From JALYLC01 sp963743275 (GTDB taxonomy: Bacteria > Actinomycetota > Thermoleophilia > Gaiellales > JALYLC01), in NCBI GenBank assembly GCA_963743275.1, contig CAVUPB010000006.1:575708-639707 (forward strand): a stretch of 64,000 nucleotides of DNA, given 5' to 3'. Position numbers and translations under genes: made by a program. Positions 44,232 through 52,714 of the stretch are shown piece by piece; the stretch's first letter is position 1; each line of letters opens with the position of its first letter. Under the pieces are notes generated by a model. The model ran no database searches and was not told where the DNA came from. It worked only from the letters and a program-made list of their open reading frames with translations.

Positions 44232-44237
44232 TACCCT
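44232..44237 (+). promoter_or_regulatory. -10 element of the 44-47 kb operon
   Basis: TACCCT ends six bases before GTG 44244. Confidence 0.6.
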
Positions 44238-44243
44238 GGCTCG

Positions 44244-45383
44244 GTGCTCGTGCTGAAAGTGATCTTCTGGGCGGCGCTCGCGGCACTCGTGTGGACGCAC
44301 GCCCTGTATCCGCTGTTCGCCGCCGCCCTCGCGCGGCTGCGCCCGCGGCCGGCGCGCGCCGACGAGAGCTTCCGGCCGCGCGTGGCGCTCGTGATCGCGG
44401 CCTACAACGAGGACGACGTGATCGAGCGCAAGCTCGAGAACGCGCTCGCGCTCGACTACCCGCCCGGGAGCCTGCGCATCGTCGTGGCCTCGGATGCCTC
44501 GAGCGACGGCACCGACGAGATCGTGCGCGGCTTCGCCGCGCGCGGCGTCGAGCTCGTGCGGGCGCCGCGGGGCGGCAAGGTCAACGCGCAGAACCACGCG
44601 GTGCGGACGCTCAGCGACGTCGACGTCGTGGCGTTCTCGGACGCCAACTGCGAGTGGCGGGAAGACGCGCTGCAGCAGCTCGTGGCGCCGCTCGCCGATC
44701 CGCGCGTGGCCTACGTGTGCGGCCGGCTGCAGCTGCGCTCGCCCGAGGGCACGAACCAGGAGGGCGCGTACTGGCGCTACGAGATCTGGCTGCGCGCGCG
44801 CGAGTCGCTGATCCACTCGGTCACGGGCGGCAACGGCTCCATCTACGCCGTGCGGCGGGAGCGCTACGAGGAGGTCGATCCCCGCTTCGGGCACGACCTC
44901 TCGTTCCCCTACCTCATGGTCAAGCGCGGCTTCCGCGCGGTCTACGCGCCGCGCGCGATCGCGCTCGAGAAGATGACGACCGACCTCTCCGACGAGTTCC
45001 GGCGCAAGGTGCGCATGTTCGGGCACTGCTGGCTGCTCGTCCTGCACGGGCGCATGTTCGGGCTGCGCGCACTCGGTCCGCTGTATTGGGTCGAGATGAT
45101 CTCGCACCGGCTCCTGCGCTACGCCAGCGGCATCCTGCACCTCGCGCTGCTCGCGACCGCCATCGCCCTCGCCGTGAGCGCGGGCGGCGTCTACGCCGTC
45201 GTGCTCGCGCTGCACGGCGTGTTCGCGCTCTGCGTGCTCGCCTCGATGGCGCTGCGCGGCCGCGTGCGCGTGCTCGCACTGGCCGAGTACTACCTCCTGA
45301 TCACGCTCGCGACCCTGCTCGCGCTCGGCGACGTCGTGCGCGGCGTCCCCGCCGTGTGGGAGCGCGCGGAGGGCACCCGGTGA
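44244..45383 (+). CDS. GT2 membrane glycosyltransferase (processive-type, HAS/BcsA-like layout)
   Basis: 379 residues: one N-terminal helix (VIFWAALAALVWTHALYPLF), GT-A domain with VALVIAAYNEDDVIERKLENAL, VASDASSDGTDE, GGKVNAQNHAV, FSDANCEW and TGGNGSIYAVRRERY, then three C-terminal membrane segments. The Q/RxxRW motif of true synthases is not obvious; RRKVRMFGHCW stands at that place. The start GTG 44244 is set by TACCCT six bases before it and gives a natural N-terminal helix. Coupled to the sugar-phosphate transferase by GTGA. Confidence 0.85.
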   Translation: MLVLKVIFWAALAALVWTHALYPLFAAALARLRPRPARADESFRPRVALVIAAYNEDDVIERKLENALALDYPPGSLRIVVASDASSDGTDEIVRGFAARGVELVRAPRGGKVNAQNHAVRTLSDVDVVAFSDANCEWREDALQQLVAPLADPRVAYVCGRLQLRSPEGTNQEGAYWRYEIWLRARESLIHSVTGGNGSIYAVRRERYEEVDPRFGHDLSFPYLMVKRGFRAVYAPRAIALEKMTTDLSDEFRRKVRMFGHCWLLVLHGRMFGLRALGPLYWVEMISHRLLRYASGILHLALLATAIALAVSAGGVYAVVLALHGVFALCVLASMALRGRVRVLALAEYYLLITLATLLALGDVVRGVPAVWERAEGTR

Positions 45384-45982
45384 CCCCCGAGGCCGAGCGC
45401 GTCAAGCGGGCCATCGACGTCGTCGGCGCGGCCGCCGGGCTTGCGCTCGCGGCGCCCGTGCTCGCGCTCGCGGCCTGCGCCATCAAGCTCCAGGACTCGG
45501 GGCCGGTGTTCTTCCGCCAGATGCGCCTGGGCCGCGGCGAGCAGCCGTTCGAGATCCTCAAGCTGCGCACCATGACGATCGACGCCGACAAGATCCGCTC
45601 GGACGGCGTCGTCGAGGAGGGCGATCCCCGCATCACGCGCGTGGGCGCGCTGCTGCGGCGCACGGCGGTCGACGAGCTGCCGCAGCTGTGGCACGTCCTG
45701 CGCGGCGAGATGAGCCTCGTCGGCCCGCGCCCGGTGCCGCTGTCGCACCTCGAGCGCTACGACGCGCGCCAGCGGCGCCGGCTCGAGGTGCGCCCGGGCC
45801 TGACCGGCTGGGCGCAGATCCACGGGCGCGCATCGCTGCCCTGGCCCGAGCGCCTGGAGCTGGACGTCTGGTACGTCGAGCACCGGTCGCTCGCGCTCGA
45901 CGCGCGCATCCTCGCGCGCACGGCCGGCGTGCTCCTGCGCCGGGACTTCGTCTACCGCGGGGAGGCCGGAGGATGGCGCTGA
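45380..45982 (+). CDS. Initiating sugar-1-phosphate transferase (short, monotopic PGT)
   Basis: 200 residues with one hydrophobic N-terminal segment (VVGAAAGLALAAPVLALAACAI) and the bacterial sugar transferase domain: FFRQMRLGRGEQPFEILKLRTM, DPRITRVGALLRRTAVDELPQLWHVLRGEMSLVGPRP with the catalytic Asp-Glu, and RPGLTGWAQIHGR. It places the first sugar phosphate on undecaprenyl phosphate. A second, long-form enzyme of the same class is at 54986, so two glycans or two starter sugars are likely. Confidence 0.9.
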   Translation: MTPEAERVKRAIDVVGAAAGLALAAPVLALAACAIKLQDSGPVFFRQMRLGRGEQPFEILKLRTMTIDADKIRSDGVVEEGDPRITRVGALLRRTAVDELPQLWHVLRGEMSLVGPRPVPLSHLERYDARQRRRLEVRPGLTGWAQIHGRASLPWPERLELDVWYVEHRSLALDARILARTAGVLLRRDFVYRGEAGGWR

Positions 45983-46674
45983 GCGAGCAGCCGGACCTGA
46001 CGATCGTCGTGCCCGCCTTCAACGAGGCCGGCACCATCGAGGCCGTCGTCGAGCGCTTGCGCGAGCTGCCGTTCGCGCTCCAGATCATCGTCGTCGACGA
46101 CTGCTCGTCGGACGAGACGGCCGCGATCGCGGCAGGCCTCGCCGGGATCGAGCTGATCCGGCACGAGCGCAACCAGGGCAAGGGCGCGGCGCTGCGCTCG
46201 GCCTTCGCGCAGGCGCGCGGCCGCATCGTCGTCATCCAGGACGCCGATCTCGAGTACGACCCCACCGACATCCCGGAGCTGGTCGCGCCGATCCGCTCGG
46301 GCGTCGCCGACGCCGTCTTCGGCTCGCGCCTGATCGGCGGACGCCCGCAGCGCGCGCACCTCTTCTGGCACAAGGTCGGCAACCGCACGCTCTCGCTGAT
46401 CACGAACGTCCTCTACAACACGACGCTCTCGGACATGGAGACCGGCTACAAGGCCTTCACGCTCGAGGTGCTGCGCCAGATCGAGCCGCTCTACGAGTCC
46501 GACTTCCGCATCGAGCCGGAGCTGACGGCGAAGATCTGCCGCGGCGGCTTCCGCATCTACGAGGTGCCGATCGCCTACTACGGCCGCTCCTACGAGGAGG
46601 GCAAGAAGATCACCTGGCGCGACGGCTTCCCCGCGGTGTTCGCACTCGTCAAGTACCGCTTCCGGGACCGCTAG
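45973..46674 (+). CDS. GT2 glycosyltransferase (dolichol-phosphate mannose synthase-like)
   Basis: 233 residues: LTIVVPAFNEAGTIEAVVERL, IVVDDCSSDET, NQGKGAALRSAF, VIQDADLEYDP with the DxD, FGSRLIGG, and METGYKAFTLEVLR. No C-terminal membrane helices, so it is the short soluble-type enzyme that charges polyprenyl phosphate. ATG 45973 overlaps the previous gene by ten bases and has GGAGG just upstream. Confidence 0.88.
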   Translation: MALSEQPDLTIVVPAFNEAGTIEAVVERLRELPFALQIIVVDDCSSDETAAIAAGLAGIELIRHERNQGKGAALRSAFAQARGRIVVIQDADLEYDPTDIPELVAPIRSGVADAVFGSRLIGGRPQRAHLFWHKVGNRTLSLITNVLYNTTLSDMETGYKAFTLEVLRQIEPLYESDFRIEPELTAKICRGGFRIYEVPIAYYGRSYEEGKKITWRDGFPAVFALVKYRFRDR

Positions 46675-46677
46675 CCC

Positions 46678-47652
46678 GTGCGGCGCGCGCTTGCGGCCGT
46701 CGCGGGCTTCGCCGTCTCGATCGTCTTCGGCTGGCTGGCCGTGCGCGGCCTCGACTACCACGAGGTGCGGAGCGCGCTCGGGCGGGCGAGCTGGGCCTGG
46801 ATCCTCGCCGGCGTCTGCGTCTCGGTGATCGGGGTCGCCATGCGCTCGGAGCGCTGGCGAACGCTCTTCCCGCGCCACTCGCGCCCGGCCGTCGTCCCGA
46901 CGTTCTGGGCCTCGCAGATCGGGCTGCTCGCGAACAACGTGCTGCCGCTGCGCGCCGGCGAACTCGTGCGCGTGCTCTCGCTTTGCCGCGAGTCGGGCCT
47001 GCGGCGCACCGCGGTGCTGGCGACGGTGGGCGTCGAGCGCATCTTCGACCTGGGCGTGATCGCGGTGCTCCAGCTGGCCGTCGCGGCGTACCTGCCGGAC
47101 GCGCCCGTTGCGCGGCGCTTCACGTTGCTCGCGGTCGCGATCCTCGCGCTCGCCGTGATCGTCGTCGCCGTGCTCGCGGTGGCGCCGGTGCGGCGCCTCG
47201 CCGGCCACCAGCTCATCCGTCTGCCCCTCCTGCGTACACGCGGCGGCGTTGTCATCGAATCGCTGCGCACCGGTCTCGCCGCGCTGCGCGACCGTCAGCT
47301 GGCCGCGGTCGCCCTGCTCTGGACGCTCGCGTCCTGGCTCGTGCTCGCGCTCGCGGGCTGGTGCGTGCTGCGCGCCTTCGCGCTGCACCTGCCCTGGCAC
47401 GCCGCGCTGTTCCTGCTCGTGGCCGTGACGTTCGCGCAGGCCGTGCCCGCAAGCGCGGGCTCGGTCGGCGTGTTCGAGCTCGCCGCGCGCTCGGCGCTCG
47501 TGGCCTACGGCGTCCCGCCGGCCGTCGCGCTCTCGGCCGGCATCGTGCTGCACGCCGTGAGCGCGCTCCCGTTCATCGCGCTCGGGGCCGTCGGCATGGC
47601 CCGGCTCGGGGTCTCGGGGCGCGAGCTCGCCCGCGCCGAATCCCGCACCTGA
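46678..47652 (+). CDS. AglD/UPF0104-type membrane protein (second)
   Basis: 324 residues with about eight helices and family landmarks MRSERWRTLFP, LLANNVLPLRAGELVRVLSLCRESG, TVGVERIFDLGV and AVPASAGSVGVFELAARSALVAYGV. Probably handles a lipid-linked sugar along with the upstream GT2 pair; starts three bases after the previous stop. Confidence 0.8.
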   Translation: MRRALAAVAGFAVSIVFGWLAVRGLDYHEVRSALGRASWAWILAGVCVSVIGVAMRSERWRTLFPRHSRPAVVPTFWASQIGLLANNVLPLRAGELVRVLSLCRESGLRRTAVLATVGVERIFDLGVIAVLQLAVAAYLPDAPVARRFTLLAVAILALAVIVVAVLAVAPVRRLAGHQLIRLPLLRTRGGVVIESLRTGLAALRDRQLAAVALLWTLASWLVLALAGWCVLRAFALHLPWHAALFLLVAVTFAQAVPASAGSVGVFELAARSALVAYGVPPAVALSAGIVLHAVSALPFIALGAVGMARLGVSGRELARAESRT

Positions 47653-47673
47653 TCTGCGAGGATTGCGCCGCCG

Positions 47674-48705
47674 ATGACGCCGACGAACGTGCTGCTCACC
47701 TGCGCGGGCATGCGCGGCGACATGGTCGCCGCGTTCCAGGCCGCGCTCGCACGCGAGGGGGAGGGCGGCCTCGTCGTCGCCGCCGACGCGAGCCCGCTCG
47801 CGCCCACGCTCTACCTGGCCGATCGCGCGGCGCTCGTGCCGCGCATCGACGCGCCCGAGTACGTGACCGCGCTGCTCGCGCTGTGCCGCGAGCACGCCAT
47901 CCGCGCGGTGCTCCCGCTGACCGATCTCGACCAGGCCATCCTGACGGCGCGGCGGGCCGACTTCGCCGCCGTCGGCGCCGCCGTCGTGGCCTCCGACCCC
48001 GAGGCGTGCGACCTCTCGGTCGACAAGTACCTCGCGCACTGCTTCTTCGAGCAGCACGGGATCGGCTCCCCGGCGACCTGGCTGCCGGAGGACCTGCCGC
48101 CGGCCGCCGAGATCCCGTTCCCGGTGCTCGTGAAGGCGCGCCGTGGCTTCGCGGCCCGTCACATCTACCGCGCGCACGACCCCGACGAGCTCGCGTTCTT
48201 CCTGCGCTACACGACCGCCGAGTCGATGGTGCAGGAGTTCTGCAGCGGCGTGGAGTTCTCGATCGACCTCATCTGCGACCTCTCGGGCCGCTGTCTCGAG
48301 GCCGTGCCGCGCTCGATGATCGAGTCCAAGGGCGGCGAGACGATCAAGGGCGAGTCGCTCGACGACGCCGCCCTGCGCGACGTCGCGGTGCGGGTCGCCG
48401 AGGCGCTCGGGATCAAAGGGCCCGCCTGCGTGCAGTGCTTCCGCGACGGCGACCGCCACCTCGTGACGGATGTGAACGCGCGCTTCGGCGGCGGCTTCCC
48501 GGTGCACGTCGCCTCGGGCGGCGGCTATCCCGACATCGTGCTCGCGCTGGCGCGCGGCGAGGCGCCGGCGCCGCGCCTCGGCGCCTACCGGCCCGGCGTG
48601 ATCATGGTGCGCTACCTCTCGCAGGTGATCCTCGAGCGCGATTCCTCGGACGTGCTGCACGTGACCGCGGACGCCTCGGGCCTGCGCACGCCGCCCGCCG
48701 TCTGA
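47674..48705 (+). CDS. ATP-grasp ligase (CarB/PylC-like)
   Basis: 343 residues: N-domain VLLTCAGMRGDMVAAFQAAL, nucleotide lysine in FPVLVKARRGFAARHIYRA, MVQEFCSGVEFSIDLICD and the metal motif VTDVNARFGGGFPVH. The C-terminus is short after the ATP-grasp domain. Fourth ATP-grasp gene of the island. GAGGA stands about ten bases upstream of the ATG as a weak ribosome-binding site. Confidence 0.82.
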   Translation: MTPTNVLLTCAGMRGDMVAAFQAALAREGEGGLVVAADASPLAPTLYLADRAALVPRIDAPEYVTALLALCREHAIRAVLPLTDLDQAILTARRADFAAVGAAVVASDPEACDLSVDKYLAHCFFEQHGIGSPATWLPEDLPPAAEIPFPVLVKARRGFAARHIYRAHDPDELAFFLRYTTAESMVQEFCSGVEFSIDLICDLSGRCLEAVPRSMIESKGGETIKGESLDDAALRDVAVRVAEALGIKGPACVQCFRDGDRHLVTDVNARFGGGFPVHVASGGGYPDIVLALARGEAPAPRLGAYRPGVIMVRYLSQVILERDSSDVLHVTADASGLRTPPAV

Positions 48706-48713
48706 AACTCGTC

Positions 48714-48719
48714 TACCCT
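48714..48719 (+). promoter_or_regulatory. -10 element of the Wzz-like gene
   Basis: TACCCT ends six bases before GTG 48726. Confidence 0.55.
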
Positions 48720-48725
48720 CAGGCG

Positions 48726-49607
48726 GTGTCCGCCGGCGCTGCAGACGACGTCGAGATCGCGCTCGGCGTCTACGTCCGGCGCGTGGTGCGGCGCTGGTGG
48801 ATCGTGGCGGCGGCGATCGTCGTCGCCGTGGCGATCGCCCTCGCCGGCAGCTCGTCGGGCCACACGACGTATCGCGCGCAGACGCTGATCAGCCTCGGGA
48901 CGCCGTACACGGCGACCGGCGGGTCCGCGATCACGAGCGCCTTCTGCACCTCGCCCGTGGCGCCCGCGACGCTGATCAAGCAGGACGCGATCCGGATCGC
49001 CGCGGAGCGGGCCTCGGGGCTTGTCGGCAAGCTCAAGGGCCACGTCTCCTCCCAGCCCGTCGCCGGCGCCGTCACGAAGCTCAACTTCACCCCGGCCGTC
49101 AACATCATCGTGCAGGGGCCGTTCGCGGGGAACAAGACGGCGCGCGCCGCCGACGCGTTCGCCGTCGGCGTCCGCGACGCCTGCAGCAAGTACGCGCTCG
49201 AGCGGGAGTCGACGACCAAGGCCCGTCTGGGGCGCGAGCTGGCCGAGCAGAAGACGCTCAATGCCCGCTTGGCCCAGGCCCAGAACCTGCTCGCGAAGGT
49301 GCAGTCCAACGCGGCGCTCTCGGCGAACGACCGGCTGCTCGCGGCCACGATCGCCGCGAACACGCTCTCGAACGTCGTCCAGCGGCAGAACCAGCTCGAC
49401 CAGTTCATCGGGGAGGACGAGTCGCTGCTGGAGCAGATCCGCAGCGTCGAGCTCACCCAGATCATCACGCCCGCCAAGGCCTCGAAGGTCACGGCGGGCG
49501 GCAAGAGCGGCAGCATCGGCGTCGCGATCGTGCTCGGAGCCCTCGTGGGCATCGCACTGGCACTACTGTCATACGTAGTGGCACCGAAGCGACGCAGGGA
49601 GACGTAG
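48726..49607 (+). CDS. Wzz/YveK-type chain-length protein
   Basis: 293 residues with two membrane helices, near residues 24-41 (WWIVAAAIVVAVAIALAG) and 265-283 (GVAIVLGALVGIALALLSYV), enclosing a large extracytoplasmic domain with a coiled coil (RELAEQKTLNARLAQAQNLLAKV). That plan is the polysaccharide co-polymerase type without a fused tyrosine kinase. It should set chain length with one of the Wzy-like proteins. Start GTG 48726 is leaderless by the TACCCT pattern. Confidence 0.82.
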   Translation: MSAGAADDVEIALGVYVRRVVRRWWIVAAAIVVAVAIALAGSSSGHTTYRAQTLISLGTPYTATGGSAITSAFCTSPVAPATLIKQDAIRIAAERASGLVGKLKGHVSSQPVAGAVTKLNFTPAVNIIVQGPFAGNKTARAADAFAVGVRDACSKYALERESTTKARLGRELAEQKTLNARLAQAQNLLAKVQSNAALSANDRLLAATIAANTLSNVVQRQNQLDQFIGEDESLLEQIRSVELTQIITPAKASKVTAGGKSGSIGVAIVLGALVGIALALLSYVVAPKRRRET

Positions 49608-50541
49608 ATGGCAGATCGGGCGCTCGTGACGGGCGGGGCGGGCTTCATCGGCTCGCACGTCGTGGACTCGCTCGTCCGCGACGGGTTCGAGGTGCTCGTG
49701 GTCGACGACCTCTCGGCGGGCGACCCCAGCCGGCTCGCGCGCGAGGCACGCCTCGCCAAGGTCGACATCACCGACACACGCGGCGCTCGCGGCCGCCTTC
49801 GACGCCTTCCGCCCGCAGTCCGTCTACCACCTGGCCGCGCAGGCCAGCGTGACGGCCTCGGTCGCCGATCCCGGTCGTGATTGCGCCGTCAACGTGCTCG
49901 GCACGCTCAACGTCACCGAGGCCGCGCGCCGGCACTCGGCGCCGCTCGTCTTCACCTCGACCGGCGGGGCCATCTACGGCGACGGCGCGTCGATCCCGAC
50001 GGCCGAGGACCAGATCGCGCTGCCGCTCTCGCCCTACGGCGCGTCGAAGCTCGCCGCCGAGGCGTACGTGCGCAGCTGGTCGGCCGCGCACGGCATCGCG
50101 AACGCCGTCATGCGCCTCGGCAACATCTACGGGCCGCGCCAGACGCCGCACGGCGAGGCGGGCGTCGTCGCGATCTTCAGCTACCGGCTGTGGGCGGGCG
50201 AGCCGTGCACGCTCTACGGCCACGGCACGCCGACGCGCGACTACGTGCACGTGTCCGACGTCGTCGCCGCGCTGCGGGCGGCGAGCGGCCGCACCGGCGT
50301 CTACAACATCGGCACGGGCATCGAGACCGACGTCGCCGCGCTCTATGCGCGCCTCGCCGAGGCGGCCGGCTCGAGCGCCGCCCCGGCGCTCGCCGACCTG
50401 CGCCCCGGCGAGCTCGTGCGCTCCTGCCTGGATGCCTCGCACGCGCGCCGCGAGCTCGGCTGGGCACCGCAGGTCGCGATCGCCGACGGCCTCGCCGGCA
50501 CCTACCGGGCGATGGTCGACGGCTTCCGGACTGCCGCCTGA
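49608..50541 (+). CDS. NAD-dependent sugar epimerase, apparent frameshift near 49780
   Basis: A UDP-glucose-4-epimerase-like extended short-chain dehydrogenase in two frames. The first holds ALVTGGAGFIGSHVVDSLV and VVDDLSAGD; the frame changes near 49780 and the second goes on with AFDAFRPQSVYHLAAQASV, FTSTGGAIYGDG, SPYGASKLAAEAYVRSW (Tyr-x3-Lys) and RLGNIYGPRQTPHGE. Joined, about 310 residues are complete, so a consensus indel is likely. ATG 49608 has a GGGAG ribosome-binding site and starts immediately after the Wzz-like stop. Confidence 0.78.
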
Positions 50542-50594
50542 TTCTGAGTCGTCGCTAGCATGCGGGAAGGTCGCCTCGGCGACGCACCCCTCAC

Positions 50595-50599
50595 AAGGA
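50595..50599 (+). promoter_or_regulatory. Ribosome-binding site supporting an ATT start
   Basis: AAGGA, seven bases before ATT 50607. TAGCAT (50556-50561) farther upstream could be the -10 element, giving a leader of about 40 bases. Confidence 0.5.
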
Positions 50600-50606
50600 C
50601 GCTCCC

Positions 50607-51560
50607 ATTCCCACGACGGTCGTCTCCGGCGGGGCCGGATTCCTCGGCTCCCACCTCTGCGAAGCACTGCTTGGCCGTGGCCACCGCGTGCTCTGCGTGG
50701 ACAACCTCGAGACGGGGTCGCTGACCAATATCGAGCACCTGCGCGACGAGCGCTTCGTGTTCATCCAGCACGATCTCACCCAGCATCTGAACATCCCCGA
50801 GCCGATCAACTGGGTGCTCCACTTCGCCAGCCCGGCGAGCCCGATCGACTACCTGCGCCTGCCGCTGCAGACGCTCAAGGTCGGCGCCTACGGCACGCAC
50901 AACATGCTCGGCCTGGCCAAGGCGCACCGCGCGCGCTTCCTGACCGCCTCGACGAGCGAGGTCTACGGCGACCCGCACGTCCACCCGCAGCCCGAGAGCT
51001 ACTGGGGCAACGTCAATCCGATCGGCCCGCGCGGTGTCTACGACGAGGCCAAGCGCTACGCCGAGGCGCTGACGATGGCCTACCACCGGCAGCAGGGCGT
51101 CGACACCGCGATCGTGCGGATCTTCAACACGTACGGGCCGCGCATGCGCGCCCACGACGGCCGCGCGATCCCGACCTTCGTGCGGCAGGCGCTCTCCGGC
51201 GAGCCGATCACGGTGTTCGGCGACGGTTCGCAGACGCGCTCGTTCTGCTACGTCGACGATCTCGTCGCCGGCATCCTGGCGCTCGCCGAGTCCGACGAGC
51301 ATCTCCCCGTCAACATCGGCAACCCCGAGGAGTTCACGTTGCTGGAGCTGGCCGAGAAGGTGATTGCGCTGACCGCTTCCGAGAGCCGGATCGTGCACGA
51401 GGCACTGCCCGCGAACGACCCCAAGCAGCGCCGGCCCGACATCACGCGTGCCGGCGAGCTGCTCGGCTGGGCGCCGCGCATCGGCCTCGACGACGGCCTG
51501 CGCATGCTGCTCGAGCGATCGCGGCGCACGGAGCTGCTCGGCCGGACGGTGGGCGCATGA
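50607..51560 (+). CDS. UDP-glucuronate decarboxylase (UXS-like), probable ATT start
   Basis: 317 residues. VSGGAGFLGSHL is the NAD loop; the UXS hallmarks follow: HFASPASPIDYLRLPLQTLKVG, TASTSEVYGDP, GPRGVYDEAKRYAEAL with Tyr145 and Lys149, and RIFNTYGPRM. It turns UDP-glucuronate into UDP-xylose. No ATG, GTG or TTG lies in frame between the upstream stop (50556) and the NAD loop; the first GTG is at 50688, inside the fold. ATT 50607 follows AAGGA at good distance, giving the N-terminus IPTTVVSGG. Coupled to the next gene by ATGA. Confidence 0.85.
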   Translation: MPTTVVSGGAGFLGSHLCEALLGRGHRVLCVDNLETGSLTNIEHLRDERFVFIQHDLTQHLNIPEPINWVLHFASPASPIDYLRLPLQTLKVGAYGTHNMLGLAKAHRARFLTASTSEVYGDPHVHPQPESYWGNVNPIGPRGVYDEAKRYAEALTMAYHRQQGVDTAIVRIFNTYGPRMRAHDGRAIPTFVRQALSGEPITVFGDGSQTRSFCYVDDLVAGILALAESDEHLPVNIGNPEEFTLLELAEKVIALTASESRIVHEALPANDPKQRRPDITRAGELLGWAPRIGLDDGLRMLLERSRRTELLGRTVGA

Positions 51561-52714
51561 AGCGGTTCCTGACAGCCTTCCTCGCCGGCCTCGCGCTGGT
51601 CGCCATCGCCGCCACCGGCGCCTCCGCCGATGCGGGGCGCGCCCGCTCCGGGCCGATGCTGCTCGGTGTGATGGACGACGCGCTGCTCGGAAACGTCCCG
51701 GACGTCGCCTTCCCGGCGGTCGAGCAGCTGCACCCGCAGGTCATCCGCTACGACGTCTCGTGGGCGGCCACGGCGCCGCGCAAGCCGGCCGACGCGACCA
51801 ACCCCGACGACCCTGCCTACGACTGGACGCTGCCCGACCAGGTCGTGCTGCGCGCCGACGCGCTCGGCGTGCCCGTGCTGCTGACGATCGAGGTCACGCC
51901 GCGCTGGGCCGGCGGTCAGACCGGCAACAAGCCGCCCGTCAACATGGCCACGCTGCAGGCCTTCGCGTACGCCGCGGCGACGCGCTACAGCGGCCAGCAC
52001 GTCGTCCCGGCGACCGGGCAGGTCCTGCCTGCCGTGACGCGCTGGGAGGCCTGGAACGAGCCCAACACGACGAGCCACCTGAAGCCCCAGTACACCTGCC
52101 GGTGCGCGAGTGCGCAGCCGGCCTCGCCCAAGATCTACGCCAAGCTCCTCAAGGCGATCTACCTGGGCGTGCACTCCGCCGGCACGCACGCGGGCATCAC
52201 CGAGATCGTCGCGGGCGGCGCGACGAAGCCCAACTACTCGGGCCCCAAGACGTTCGAGCCCGCGGTCGCTCCGCTGCGCTTCCTGCAGGAGCTCGGCAAG
52301 TACCACCCGCCGCTCGACGTCTACTCGCACCACCCCTACCGCACCGACGCCGGCCGGAAGAAGGGGCAGGTCGCGAACCCGAACGACATCGCCTTCGCCG
52401 ACCTCCCGCGCCTGATCGCGGGCCTCGACAAGGCCTTCCCGCGCAAGCACCTGCACCTCTGGATCACCGAGTTCGGCCTGCAGACGAACCCGCCGGACGG
52501 CTTCCAGGGCGTCAGCCTCTCCTACCAGTCGCAGCAGCTGCGGCGCAACGTCAACGCGGCGCGCGCGAATCCGCGCATCGACATGCTGGTCTGGTTCCTG
52601 ATCCGCGACGAGGCGGTGCGCAGGCCGTTCGCGGGCGGATTCCAGACGGGCCTCGCGTTCACGAACGGCAAGCTCAAGCCGTCCTGGTCGGTCTTCCGCT
52701 CCCTCGCGCAGTAA
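51557..52714 (+). CDS. Secreted clan-A glycoside hydrolase
   Basis: 385 residues with a signal peptide (about residues 1-24, ending ATGASADA) and a (beta/alpha)8 enzyme. TRWEAWNEPNTT puts the acid/base at Glu168; LWITEFGLQTN puts the nucleophile at Glu305, the retaining clan GH-A pattern (GH5/GH39-like). YDVSWAATAPRKP and LDVYSHHPYR fit as well. It probably trims or releases the exported polysaccharide. The 3' end overlaps a convergent gene by 41 bases. Confidence 0.82.
   Translation: MKRFLTAFLAGLALVAIAATGASADAGRARSGPMLLGVMDDALLGNVPDVAFPAVEQLHPQVIRYDVSWAATAPRKPADATNPDDPAYDWTLPDQVVLRADALGVPVLLTIEVTPRWAGGQTGNKPPVNMATLQAFAYAAATRYSGQHVVPATGQVLPAVTRWEAWNEPNTTSHLKPQYTCRCASAQPASPKIYAKLLKAIYLGVHSAGTHAGITEIVAGGATKPNYSGPKTFEPAVAPLRFLQELGKYHPPLDVYSHHPYRTDAGRKKGQVANPNDIAFADLPRLIAGLDKAFPRKHLHLWITEFGLQTNPPDGFQGVSLSYQSQQLRRNVNAARANPRIDMLVWFLIRDEAVRRPFAGGFQTGLAFTNGKLKPSWSVFRSLAQ

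Noticed and set aside
49608..49880. A separate short 90-residue NAD-binding protein
   Set aside because: It is the N-terminal part of the epimerase that continues in the next frame at about 49780.
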